DNA of 64,000 nucleotides from Haplosporangium gracile (Eukaryota; Mortierellomycota; Mortierellomycetes; Mortierellales; Mortierellaceae). Each line of letters starts with the position of its first letter. Position 1 is the first letter of the stretch. The stretch spans positions 1 to 64,000 of the forward strand of contig JAAAUF010000080.1 in the NCBI GenBank assembly GCA_015499985.1, read 5' to 3'. The notes beneath the pieces were generated by a model. It worked only from the letters and a program-made list of their open reading frames with translations, was not told the DNA's origin and did not search any database. Both the position numbers and the translations under genes were made by a program. This document shows, one piece after another, positions 24,359-34,945 of this stretch.

Positions 24359-26924
24359 ATGGCACGCGTATTTTCCTCGACATCACCTTTAACAGGCGAG
24401 ACCCTTGTCAGCAACATTAACAACAGCAACAACAAGAGGGTCAGCGAATACGAGTTCCCTACAGCAATCAAAGTCGATCTACCCTATCAATCCTATCTCA
24501 ACCACCCTTACAGCCAGCAATCCACTCCAAACAAGTCTCCTCAACCTCACTCTCAGATCCAAAAGCCTCAGGCCTATGTCAGCAAATACAACAGCTATAC
24601 CAACAGCAGCAAGACCATGCGTCTAATTACTATCCCCAGCTCGACCTCTGCAGCCCTGTCTGCCATCGAAAAGGCTAAGGGAGGGCGACTGAACGACGAC
24701 CTCATGAACAGTCCCACCTCTCCCCTGGTTTCGCCACCTCCACCTTACCTGCATTCGGAGCAGCCCGAGTTCAAGCTCGGAGGGTTTACCGACAAAAAGA
24801 CCACGCAGCAACAGCGCCAGTGGGTTCAGTGGCCTTCGATGATGCAGATCTCTTCCACCACGGGCGCCACCACTGCGACCCTAACCCGACCAAAGCTGGC
24901 AAAGATGCCCCCACAGGCTATCCCCATCCTACCAGACGGTCTTATGAACAACATTAGCGACGCAGACGAGACTGGTTCCGTCAAGGCCTCTTCGAGCCCT
25001 CGCGTCAGTCAGCTGATGGAGAGCGGCGAGTCCGAGACTCTGTACAATCTGCAGATGTCGGACGACCATCACCATATTATTGGAGCCACAACCTCAACGC
25101 TCTCGGCCTCGACTACAGTGATCCACCCGTACAATGTCACGCTCCTTTCGTACCCAACCTTCTGGGAGGACACTTGCCAGACAAAGATGCACTGGGTGTT
25201 TCTTTCCATTGGATGTGTCGCTTTGGGCTCGGCGATCTGGGTCTTGGTGATGCAGGCTTTTATTGTCGAGTGGGCCATAGTCATGCCGGTGGCGACGTTG
25301 GGCCTTTTGGCCTTGCAATTTGGAGTAAGTTGTCCACTTGGTTTCTCAATAGTCTTTGTGAAATGATTCCATTTTTCTGTATGTCTCTGCGGTTTCATTT
25401 TGTGTTGACAGCAGTGCACTAGGGCCAACAACAACAACAACAACCAGATCCCTTGCCTCCCCTTTATTTTTTTTGTTCCTTATGGCTGCCCTGTCTCCGT
25501 CTTCTTTTCTATCTACAAACACACGCAGTGTGATATTTTTCTTGTTTGTCCCTCGTTCAGGGGACGTCTCTGTCAAAAAATTCGGGGCCAGACAGCGAAA
25601 GGAGGTGGTTTTTTTTGACACGTTACAAGAGTTCTCTTTCTTTACACGTCTTTGGCTCCAGCAGGGTTTCTCTGTTTTCTGTCTCTCCTCTCCATCTCCC
25701 CAACCTTGCGCTTCTTTTTTGTAGTCTCGCCCCCTTTATGAGGATCCCAGGCTTGTTAGGTTTGTCCAGCCATCTCCGTAGCTTCCAACGCCATTTGTCC
25801 TGCTTTCGACCTTGTCATTGTCAGCACTCAAAAAAAGCAAGGCATAATATATGTTATTACTTTTTGGTTGTTGTTTGTTTGGTTGTTCACTACCTCAGTC
25901 CCCGTCTCTACTTGCCATTTTTTTATTGCGCTGTAATCCTGTCTCCTGTTACCTTCAAGATGAACAAACCGAACGAACTCTTTCCTCGTCATGCCTTTTT
26001 TTCTCTCTCGCTTTCTTCGACCTCGCTATCAATCTCATTTTCTCTCTCGCTCGCTTGCGACCCCCTTCTTTCCTCCTTGATTCTGTCTGGCGCCGGCTGC
26101 CTGTCTATACTTCAAATTATTTGACTTCTCGCCTCCCTATCTCTCTCTCCCTTTTCCTTTCTCGCCTCTTGTCTTTCGTTCAGTTACTACTGATAACGTG
26201 TCCTTTCTCTTCCCTTCCTGTCCTCCTCTTCCGCTTTTTTTTCTCATCACGCCTTATGTCATTGTTATGTATGAACTTTAATTAGCATTACCGCTGGAAA
26301 CGCAGCAAGCACCTCAAGCAGCAGCGTAGCGAGCAAGCAGCATGCATGCAGTCAAGGGACACGACGACAACGCTTCGATCCATTGTCGCGCAGCATCAGC
26401 AGCGTGATTCAAATGCCTTCCTAGAGCCACATCAACCCCTCGATTACTACCAAGTCGCCACCGCCTCCTATCAGCAACAACAACAGCAGACAATGCGTTC
26501 GCATGGTCAGCGACAACAGCATGTGACGTTCCAGGATGCGCCTCCTTCTCCTACTTCCTCGACCACGACTGAGTCTCATCAGTTCAACCAGCAGCTGTAC
26601 AAGCAGCCACGTCTCTCCCAGATGGCCAAGAAGCCTTCTAACAACAACAACCAGCAGCAGCAAAGACGCCCATTGACCGTCAACCCCGGTCTGTATCGCG
26701 CCACCGTCGGCGCTAATACCAACATCAACACTCCCGGATCATCTAACAATCAGGTCAATAATGGTAGCCCATACTACCAGAACCCTCAGTTCCTTTCTCC
26801 CGTCGATTCCCCTCAGACGCCTCCTCCGGCCTACTTCTTGAAGAAGATCGAGTTGCCGGAGATTGACTCTGTGGGTGATCTTGTTAGCGAGTTTGAATGT
26901 GACCTTGGATCCATCCGGTACTGA
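24359..26924 (+). CDS. Two-TM hypothetical protein with low-complexity tails
   Basis: Two exons (24359-25324 and 26286-26924) joined in phase give 534 residues; the 961-base intron has GTAAGT and ATTAG ends, and the base triplet before exon 2 would be an in-frame stop. Residues 1-275 are Ser/Thr/Pro/Gln-rich. Two adjacent hydrophobic segments (about 279-299 and 302-320, HWVFLSIGCVALG... and WAIVMPVATLGLLALQ) form a hairpin ending exactly at the intron. Exon 2 opens with the basic stretch HYRWKRSKHLKQQ, consistent with the cytoplasmic side, followed by a Gln/Asn-rich tail ending SEFECDLGSIRY. The family is not recognised. Two separate genes cannot be excluded, but the matching phase and the TM-then-basic transition favour one protein. 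Failure to splice would give a short alternative end after about 11 residues. Confidence 0.6.
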
Positions 26925-27628
26925 GTTGTCTGAGAGTTCTTATGATCTCTCGTTTTGTCTTTGAGGGTCCCAGTCCCTTCTGGTCACAACATACACATAC
27001 ATACATACATATACACATATATAACCGTATTAATCTAGCATAGTGAGAGTTGCATATCAGCAAGCAAAGCCCATACTCGATCTTCATCCGTGCACATATC
27101 TTCAAACCTCTAATCCCAATTTCGTACACTTGTCGTCGCTCTTTCAGAAAGACGCGTGTCATTACCTTAATCCTGCATCAAACTCCCTTCATATTTCCCG
27201 TCCTACTTTCGTAGCATCCGTTAACTCCATCTACCTCTATCTACTCTCCGTCTTCTTAATATCACTTGGTTCTTCACGACCATTTTCATTTGAAATAAAA
27301 TCACCAAGTTACAATGCAAAAAAAATCCCCTGCCCCGCGACCATTTGTCACAAGCAACGGATGGACGGACGAGGCGCAATTTTGCTCAAACGGGCAAATG
27401 GAATAATGACTTTTTCTTATTCCTGTGTGTGACCAATCTCATTGTCTTTGATATGAAATGAGTGAGCTGAACTCTTTTTCTTCATTTCTTCTCGTTCATT
27501 TTTCCCCACCTTTTTTTTTTTTTTTTTTTGTTTCTTTCTGGTTCCTTTCTTCTTTTCTTTTCTCATCCTCCTCCTTTTCAACCTCCTGTCTCCTTCACAC
27601 TCACACCGTCCAGCCTCACACTATCATT
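26925..27628. other. Intergenic region, no gene seen
   Basis: Contains a TA/CA-rich stretch near 26988-27020 (ACATACATACATACATATAC type), a probable 3' end of the upstream gene, and a T/C-rich leader before the pirin gene. No coding region seen. Confidence 0.45.
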
Positions 27629-28801
27629 ATGCTGGCCTCACGCGCCCTCCAGTTCCGGACCTCCCTCTCCACACTCTCCGTCGCCACCACCACCACCGTC
27701 AACACCAAGAGTCGCCACATCCTAAAATCAATCTACGCCGCCGAGCGGGATGAAGGGATGGGCGCAATCGTCCGCAGATCTCTGGGTACCATCCAACAAC
27801 ACCACGATGACCCCTTCCTTCTCCTTGATGAGTTCTGGGTCGACTCTCGAGGTGGCTTCCCTGACCACCCTCATCGAGGGTTCGAAACTGTCACCTATCT
27901 ACTTCGGGGTCAAATGCAGCATGAGGATTTTGCGGGACATAAAGGGACCATTGGACCCGGGGATTTGCAATGGATGACTGCAGGACGTGGGGTCGTGCAC
28001 TGTGAGATGCCTGTCTCTGCCGTTGTTGCTACCAAAGGGAAAAGCAATAGCCAAACAGAAACGCAAGTATCAGAAGCAGGAACGAGTACGGGCAAGGACA
28101 GTTCGAGTCTGAGGCCGAGCCAGGATCCGGAGGCAATCCATGGTCTTCAGTTGTGGGTGAACCTCTCTCAAAAGGACAAGCGCTGCGACCCAGCCTACCA
28201 AGACCTCCGAGACGACCAGATCCCACGCGCAAGACCACGTGACGGAGTTGAGGTCAAGGTCATTGCTGGGGACGCCTACGGGATCAAGAGTAAAGTTTAT
28301 ACCCGAACTCCGACCATGTACCTCGACTACCGCATGAAGAAACATCAGACTGTCGAGCAGGCTGTTCCCAAGGACTATTCGGGGTTCGTCTACATGCTTT
28401 CTGGGAAGGCGTATTTCGGCGGCGATAAAGAAGGCGTCAACACAACCAATAACAAAGAGGAGACGGAGGAGAAAGCAGTCGATCTGTCTAGAAACCATGC
28501 CGTCGTTAACAGCACACCAGATCAACCTTTCAAAGGCCAACCCCACCAAGCCCTACTCCTCTCACGCGACGACGGGACCGACCATCTCAGGATCGAAACG
28601 ACAGACCAGGAAGCCCATTTCGTAATCTTCCTAGGAAAACCGCTCAAGGAGCCCATTGTGATGGACAGGCTATTTATCATGAACACCAAGAAGGAGAGTC
28701 AACAGGCATTGCAGGATTTCCGAGAGTCCAAGAATGGTTTTGAGAGGGCTGAAGAGTGGCGGTCTACCATCGCACCCAAAGGCTATCGTTTGAAGTTTTG
28801 A
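27629..28801 (+). CDS. Pirin family cupin protein, probable mitochondrial form
   Basis: Single exon, 390 residues. The N-terminal cupin contains the pirin metal-binding set: DHPHRGFET (His80, His82) and GRGVVHCEMP (His124, Glu126), matching the His/His/His/Glu iron site of human pirin. The second cupin includes KVYTRTPTMYLDY and ends with FVIFLGKPLKEPIV and the family-typical tail. Pirins are non-haem iron proteins, known as transcription co-regulators or quercetinases. Two features are unusual against the usual length near 290-300: an N-terminal extension of about 30 residues rich in Ser, Thr and Arg without acidic residues, resembling a mitochondrial presequence, and a Ser/Thr/Gln-rich insertion at about 136-172 directly after the metal-site motif. 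The ATG at 27629 is preferred over an in-frame upstream ATG that falls in the pyrimidine-rich leader. Confidence 0.9.
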   Translation: MLASRALQFRTSLSTLSVATTTTVNTKSRHILKSIYAAERDEGMGAIVRRSLGTIQQHHDDPFLLLDEFWVDSRGGFPDHPHRGFETVTYLLRGQMQHEDFAGHKGTIGPGDLQWMTAGRGVVHCEMPVSAVVATKGKSNSQTETQVSEAGTSTGKDSSSLRPSQDPEAIHGLQLWVNLSQKDKRCDPAYQDLRDDQIPRARPRDGVEVKVIAGDAYGIKSKVYTRTPTMYLDYRMKKHQTVEQAVPKDYSGFVYMLSGKAYFGGDKEGVNTTNNKEETEEKAVDLSRNHAVVNSTPDQPFKGQPHQALLLSRDDGTDHLRIETTDQEAHFVIFLGKPLKEPIVMDRLFIMNTKKESQQALQDFRESKNGFERAEEWRSTIAPKGYRLKF

Positions 28802-28946
28802 AGCACAACCGATTAAAAATAAAAAAATATATTTAGAGGCAAGAGTTTCGTTCAAGCCAACAAATATGCACAATGCTCATGCTCCCTTGTTTTATGGGGG
28901 AAAAAAAAAAGACTAATCTTATTGACAACTCGGGTTGCTTGAATTA

Positions 28947-29301
28947 TTTGACAACCCTCGTACTAAGTCCATGTAACTCACTTTTTTTATTTTCAAGACA
29001 AAAACGTGTACAGGAGAGGTCAAACTCATTGAGACGACTTGCTTTCCTTCGCGCTCCCTCAAAGCATCATTTGTGCACCCTCAGAGGCGATCATTGAAGT
29101 GTTTGTGCTGAAATTGTTACTTTTTAGCTACTGACAAGCCGTGGTGATGATGATATGGGAGATGAGCTCCATGAATTGAACCGTAGGAAGGTAGGTAACG
29201 AAATGAACGCATTAGTAATGGGTTTGTAACATTGCAACAAGGCGCTGCGCAGAAAAACAAAAAAAGCGAGTTACATGGACTTTAGGACGAGGGTTGTCAA
29301 A
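28947..29301. mobile_element. MITE-like element with about 42-bp terminal inverted repeats
   Basis: The left end (28947-28988) starts TTTGACAACCCTCG and continues through GTCCATGTAACTC into a T-run. The right end (29259-29301) is its inverse: an A-run, then GAGTTACATGGAC, ending CGAGGGTTGTCAAA. The arms match over about 42 bases with a few mismatches and one indel. The interior of about 270 bases has no coding frame. This is the structure of a short non-autonomous DNA transposon. No clear target-site duplication is visible at the flanks, and the family cannot be named from the ends alone. Confidence 0.7.
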
Positions 29302-29353
29302 CAGGTTATTCCAAAAAAAAAGTAATGCTAGCCCCACCGGGAAAAAAAAGCAA

Positions 29354-29359
29354 AAAATA
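29354..29359 (-). terminator. Pol III T-run for tRNA-Thr
   Basis: On the minus strand, a TTTTTT run follows the tRNA 3' end by about a dozen bases, and a second longer T-run lies just beyond (near 29342-29349). Confidence 0.5.
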
Positions 29360-29370
29360 ATTGAGTTTTG

Positions 29371-29443
29371 TGCCTCAACCCGGATTTGAACCAGGGACCT
29401 CTTGTTTACAAGACAAACGCGATAACCCCTACGCTATTGAGGC
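29371..29443 (-). tRNA. tRNA-Thr (anticodon UGU)
   Basis: Read on the minus strand, 73 bases fold as a complete tRNA without intron: acceptor GCCTCAA/TTGAGGC with discriminator A, D-arm with GCG/CGC stem, anticodon stem TTTGT/ACAAG with loop CTTGTAA giving anticodon UGU (Thr, ACA codons), 5-base variable region AGGTC, T-arm CCTGG/CCGGG around TTCAAAT. The B-box GGTTCAAATCC and an A-box (TAGCGTAGGGG) are intact. T-runs 22 bases and more downstream on this strand can end Pol III transcription. Confidence 0.95.
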
Positions 29444-30242
29444 AATGAACCAATCAGATAAACTCTGGACTGAAGATGCACTCTCGAAACTATTGAGTGC
29501 TTATATATCAAATATTACTTTCCGTATGTCACCGCATAGAAATAAATCGTAAACACTGCGAATCGTCCCAAATGTTAGGAACGCTTCTTGTTTGTCGCGT
29601 TTTGATAAAAAAAAATAAATTTCTTCTCTCTTTACTTGTCATGTTAAACTGTCGACCGAGTAACCGACTTACTATCACTCTTTCACTGCATGTACTAAAA
29701 AACACCTGTTAACAAGGCCGAGTGATGGACGAACATGCAAGCAGAAGAAAAATGGTCCGCTCATAGCATCCAGAAGGTAGGAAGAGAACGTATGTCTAAT
29801 GGTGTTTTGTATGCGCGATTTGAAGAGTTTATTAGGGACGGTCTAAGCAAAATGTTTTTGCTACTAGAGTTAGTTAGCCTGTAGCAAAAGTGAAAGGTGG
29901 AGATGGTGCGAAGAATAATGTGAAGGTGCAAAATGATAAAAAAAAAATGAGAAGGGTATGTATGTAGATGCGAGGGTTAAAGGCCGTTGTGTCATTTGAA
30001 TCAAAACTCTACCCAAACCCAAAAAATGAGAGAAGGTAAAAAGAAAGGTGGCAAGTAGAAGTGCAAGATAAGTAAAGTGACAAATTGCAAAGGAGAAAAA
30101 AATGCCAAGGTGATAGGCTAAATGATGCAAGAAAAAAAAAGAGGGTCGATGGTTCACCCGCGGAGAAATAAGCGAGAACACTTATTAGACCGATGGAGAC
30201 GAACAAGAGAAGAAGGGATGGGTCTTTCTCTCTCTTCTCCCT
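29444..30242. other. Intergenic region, no gene seen
   Basis: AT-rich sequence with short A-runs between the tRNA and the 3' end of the second G-alpha gene. No coding region seen. Confidence 0.45.
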
Positions 30243-33200
30243 TTACAAGAGCCCAGAGTTGCGGAGATTCAAGCGCTGAATAATGACATTCACGGCAACA
30301 ACAATGACCTTCATCTGCTTGGTGTCCTATTACATCCAAACGGAAGGAAAGAGAAACGAGATGGAAGTGAGGCGATAACAGAAAAAGAAAATATGGGTAT
30401 GAGTAACTTGGTTGATGAAGGTGATCGTCTGCGGCGGTAGCTCGTTTTTGGACTAACGCACTCGAATGCTCTCTTTATAAGACATCATACCCGCCTCTGT
30501 TTTCCCTCGGGAGTTCAATTGCCCCATACCGTAATTAGCAAAACAACGTCAGCAACAACAATAATCGGACATCAGACCCCGTCCCGCAATTAGCAAAACA
30601 ACGACAGCAACAACAATAATCGGACATCAGACTCCGTCCCGGGTCCAGCAGACACACAGTACATGCCACGTGGAAATAGAGGCAATCTCAAACTCAAAAG
30701 TGCAAAGATTCTTATGGTGTTGTTCTCCGCTATTTCGCTTCCTCTTAATTTTTTCCCCCTTTTTTTACTTTCCTCCCGAAAAAAAGTATGCAGGGCCCAG
30801 TAAACAACCCTGTACAGAGCCTCAAAGATACAAAGAAAAAAGATATAGATCACTTACGGTGGCGTGGGTGAAATGAGTGTACACCTGCTTCTGAAGATCC
30901 TTGCATTGTTCCAGAAACCGGTACTGAAAAAAGACGGTTGTGCTGAAGTAGTCGTTCGGTCCGTTATAGTCAGGGAAATAGCGGTTCACCATCGACCCTG
31001 ACAGCAACTTGCGCTGGAAAATGTCAATCTTGTTCAGGAACACAATCACCGACGTGTTAAGAAACAGCTTGTGGTTCGAAATCTCGTTGAAAAGCAGCAG
31101 ACAGTCCTGTAACCGGTTCAAGTTGGGGTTGTCTTCGCATCCTTGATCATAGGCTGAGATGGCCGACACGAAGATAATCGCATCCACTTCGTCAAAATAC
31201 GGCCTAACGGAAACATGAAAGTAGACATAAACATTGTTTAGCCAAGCGAAGAAGAAAACAAAATTAAGAACACGATCGGACATCAAACAAATAGCCTTTG
31301 GCGGTGTTTGGTTGCACGAAGGTCAAAATGGAAGCACTCTTTCCAAAGTTAAAGGGCGGGCGTAGGCTTCTTAGTTGGGGCCGCGCTTTCCCCCCTTCCA
31401 TTTCAGTTCTTTTCAGGTAGACGTTGCACTGCCCAACAAATAGTATTGAAATGATAAAGAGATACACTCGGGACTTACACCCAATATTTCCTGAGGGATT
31501 TTTGTCCGCCCACGTCGTATATCCTATGTATGAAGGATGATAGGGAGAAAAAGGTAAGCATGTCAGCTTACGTTAATGTTAATGTTTGGCCAACTGATTC
31601 TTTCATCGAAGAAAATGTAAACATCAATCTGTACCTGTATGCCACTCCGTCAATGTCGAAAATGTGCTCCGAGACTGCCAGCGTTCTGACTCTGGCCTGT
31701 AGGATATCGTCGTCCGTTGGGATATACTCTGGATCAGCAACTCGATCCACTGCATCCAGGAAACTAATTTGAGCGGAGAAATATAGAAAGGTAAAATCAA
31801 CAAAAAAACCTGTCAGAATTAGGTGTTTACCAGTCATGGTCAAAACCGGTGCCCCAAAATGTGTTGTCCTTCCGATCGTCTTTGACCTGGTGTTTTACTT
31901 ACTATTTCGCAGAGTCCTGAATGCTGAGTTGTGTGCAGGTGTCAAACGTCCTTTGAATACCAGAGTCTACCCAGAGCGATTTGATGGCTGGCACCATATC
32001 TGCAAACATATCGGTTTCAGCTTTGGCATCGGTGATTTTGCGAGGGATAGCAGGGTTGGGGACACCGACGGTGGTGATAGAGTACCGCTTCAGGGTTGTT
32101 TCCAGACGACGGACTGTTTCAACGTGAACGGCGTTCTCAGGGTTTCCAAGCGGGATGTTGGCCTGCTCCATTCCCTCGACGAGTCCCTGTATCGCCCTCA
32201 TGACATTCAGGTGGACAACTCTCCGATATGTCTGTCGTTCCACATCCAGGCCCTTCCGACCATAGAGCAGCTTTAGTTGTTTGAGCACCGTCGTCTTTCC
32301 CGTCTCGGATGGACCTAATAATGTTCATCGACAATGGGTACAGAGTGAGCTTGGAAAGGTTAATTATTTCACTTCCAGATGTTTTTGTTTTTTTTGAGCT
32401 GTAAGTGTTGAAACGACTAGCGACAGGAAAACGAAAAAGAACAAAATGGTAGCACAACAAAGTGGAGTGGAAGTGAAGACCAAACAAGAGAATGAAAGGA
32501 TAAAAGAACAAAAACCACATTCACGTATCTCAATTGCTATTTTATCATCCTGCAATCGTTATTGTCCTTTCTCCCTTTCTTCTCTTCTGTTAGAGTTCAT
32601 TGAGGGATGATATCTGTTATGCACATGTCCAGAGACGTCGATCGACAGATAGACCCACATGGCGGTACATTTGTGGGAAACCCCGATAGGACCAATAAAA
32701 CTTTGAATCAATGCTCTCACAGAGGTCGAGAGAAGGAACGAGGGAGAAAATAAAAAACAACAAAATATATTATTTCAGATCGAGGAACTTGTTCTTTGTT
32801 GTCTTTTTTTTTTTTTTTTTGAAACCCACGGAGCCGGTACTTTTTTTTGTTGTTCTGCAGTTAGAATCTTCGATGGCACCAGACCACCAGCCACTAACAC
32901 ATGCATATTAACTCGAATCCCCCCCTTTTTTGCGCCTTCCTGTTTTTTGTTGAATTGCGGCGGAGAAAAAAACCAGCAACAACAACGAATGATGCAATCG
33001 TTCAATCCTTTCGCCCTATTGTCCGCATCCTGACAACGGCAACGGTTGCTTGTTGGTATCAAAACATCGATGACAGCGTCAATCAGCGGCTGTCATAAAG
33101 TAGACTCTCAATCCCCGAGTAAGTGAAGGTAAACAGAAAGCGGGAGAAAACGAGGGAAAAAGAGAGAGTACTAAGGCGTACTGATTTCTAAGTAAAATTG

Positions 33201-33498
33201 GTTCAATTGACCAGCTTTTTGTTGAAACTAGTCCGGCAATCCTGTCCTGGTTGGAGGATACATGGGAGTACTATGCACGTTCGTTCTTACCAAGGATAAG
33301 CAGTTTGATTCCTCCTTCTCTGAGTTGACGTTCCCTGTCGGCTCTGAGGGAACGATCAATTGCGTCACTGAGGGCCTTTGCCTTCTTTTGATCTGAGCGA
33401 CTGCCGGAGAACTGTCCTGTAAGGAGTGGTGCGAGGTTGACGGTAGAAGAGTTGTTGGAGGGGGAGCCGTTGCCTCTTGACACTTGTTGCAGTTCCAT
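30243..33498 (-). CDS. G-protein alpha subunit, divergent
   Basis: Six exons (33498-33291, 32314-31903, 31763-31635, 31523-31479, 31203-30858, 30326-30243) give 407 residues, with every junction GT-AG and in phase. It is longer than a standard G-alpha because of a 60-residue Ser/Asn-rich N-terminus without the MG myristoylation start. The P-loop is GPSETGKTT instead of GAGESGKST, with Ser at the position of Ras Gly12 (G-alpha Gly42). Switch I keeps the catalytic Arg and the Mg-binding Thr (RVRT) but differs after it. Switch II is DVGGQKSLRKYW, keeping the catalytic Gln. NKID is intact, TCAT is THAT, and the C-terminus is NSGLL, lacking the Gi-type Cys. It should bind guanine nucleotide, but turnover and receptor coupling are probably altered. 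It is intact and expressed-looking, not a pseudogene. Confidence 0.92.
30533..30642. repeat. 55-bp direct tandem duplication
   Basis: Two adjacent copies of a 55-base unit (30533-30587 and 30588-30642) starting AATTAGCAAAACAACG and ending CGTCCCG, differing at two or three bases. They lie inside the last intron of the divergent G-alpha gene. Confidence 0.9.
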
Positions 33499-34791
33499 AC
33501 TTGTTGTTGTTTTTGTTGTGAAGACTAATACGAATGGAAAAAAAGAAGGGAAGGGAAGGGAGCAGAAGAGGGAGGAGGAGCAGGTCAGGACACGAGTCGC
33601 TGAAACAAGACCCGTTTTCTGTTTAGAGTTGCAACAAGAAGATGCGGGGTGCGAGTCTGTCTGTTCGTCTGTCGAGGGAAAGGAAGAGGAGGAGGAGGAG
33701 GAGGAAAGGAAGGGGAAAAAAGGAAGAGGAATGAGAAGGCGAAGGTGAAAGTAAGTGAATGAAGGAATGGAATGAGAGCGTTAGGAAAAAATATATATAA
33801 AAAATAGGCGAGCGTGAGTCCGATGTAGTTGAGAGAGAAGGGTGAAGGGAGAAAGAGTGAGAAGGAAAGGGTAAAGGAATTGAAAGGAGGAAGGGAAGAA
33901 GTAAGGAAGGAAAGAGAAGAGAGTGTACGAGCAGGTGGACGAGTGTGAGGTGGAGGAGGTGGGAGTTGAGAAGTGAAAAGGAGAAGAACAGAGAGAAAAG
34001 AAGATAAAAAATATGAGTTATGAAAGGAAGGGGTAGAAAAGAGTAGGGAGGAGAGTGCAACAGCATTTTGGTCATTTGCTCCGCTTACACGCATTTCGAA
34101 CAAGTAGTTCGTCGTCTTGTTCCTACTGTAGACAACACCAACGCAATCAACAACGACACGACAACAACAGCAGCACGACAACCAGATACGACGCAGTAAC
34201 ACAGTGAATTGGCTCATCTTTGCCCGTTCGATCCAATCCATCCTCCTCTTCATCATCCAATCCTCCTCGCTCTTGAGAGAAAATAAAAAAGAAACGGCCG
34301 TTCCGGGCATTTTTTTTTCTCTTTCATTTCATTTGTCTCCTTCAATCCTCTCTCCCGCCACTTCTTGACGCCCACGCCAACCCTTCTTCGATCAAACCTC
34401 CTCCTCTCCTCCCCTCCTCGGTCTCTCACCCTTCGGTCTCCCACCCTTCGGTCCCTTTTTCCCGACTCACAAGCAAATAAAAAAAAGTGTGAACGGTAAG
34501 AAACTAAATTCAATTCACCCTGCGTCAACTCTGTATTCTAAAACGAGAGAGGGCCCGGGTGGAGTTGGGTTGCTGTTGTGTTTTGTTTCTCCTCCCCTGC
34601 TTGCCTGCACGGGATGCTGTGCTCAGTCCGCTTGCCTGCCTCGCCACCTCTTTCTTTTTCTTTCCGTTTCCCTACATCTCTCTGTTTCCCTTTTGTGTTT
34701 TCCCCAAAACCGGATACTTCCCTTTCTTGCTTTTCTTTTTTCTTTTTTTTTTTTCGATCTTTTTGTACTACTTTATGTTTATTTTTGTTGA

Positions 34792-34800
34792 NNNNNNNNN
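34792..34800. other. Assembly gap (Ns)
   Basis: Nine undetermined bases following a T-rich tract. Open frames crossing it are not meaningful. Confidence 1.
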
Positions 34801-34916
34801 TCAAATAAGTACGGAAGACAGCAGTTGAGCTTCAACATCTCATACCGGCCCACTCTGTCCTTTTTGACCAAAAGTTAGGTAATCGCTGGGAAATATAGGA
34901 ATTAATCACCCTCATC

Positions 34917-34945
34917 CATTCACTCACTCACTCACTCACTCACTC
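34917..34945. repeat. CACT/ACTC microsatellite
   Basis: About seven tandem tetranucleotide units. Confidence 0.8.

Larger units (their letters stand above)
28802..29370. other. Intergenic, mostly a MITE-like element
   Basis: Pirin 3' end, the inverted-repeat element at 28947-29301, and the T-run terminator region of the tRNA gene. Nothing else seen. Confidence 0.6.

Noticed and set aside
33585..34310. A 241-codon minus-strand frame upstream of the divergent G-alpha
   Set aside because: Pyrimidine-tract artefact with low-complexity Ser/Leu/Phe/Pro composition; it overlaps the likely leader of the G-alpha gene.
34489..34828. Frames crossing the N gap
   Set aside because: They contain undetermined residues and low-complexity sequence.
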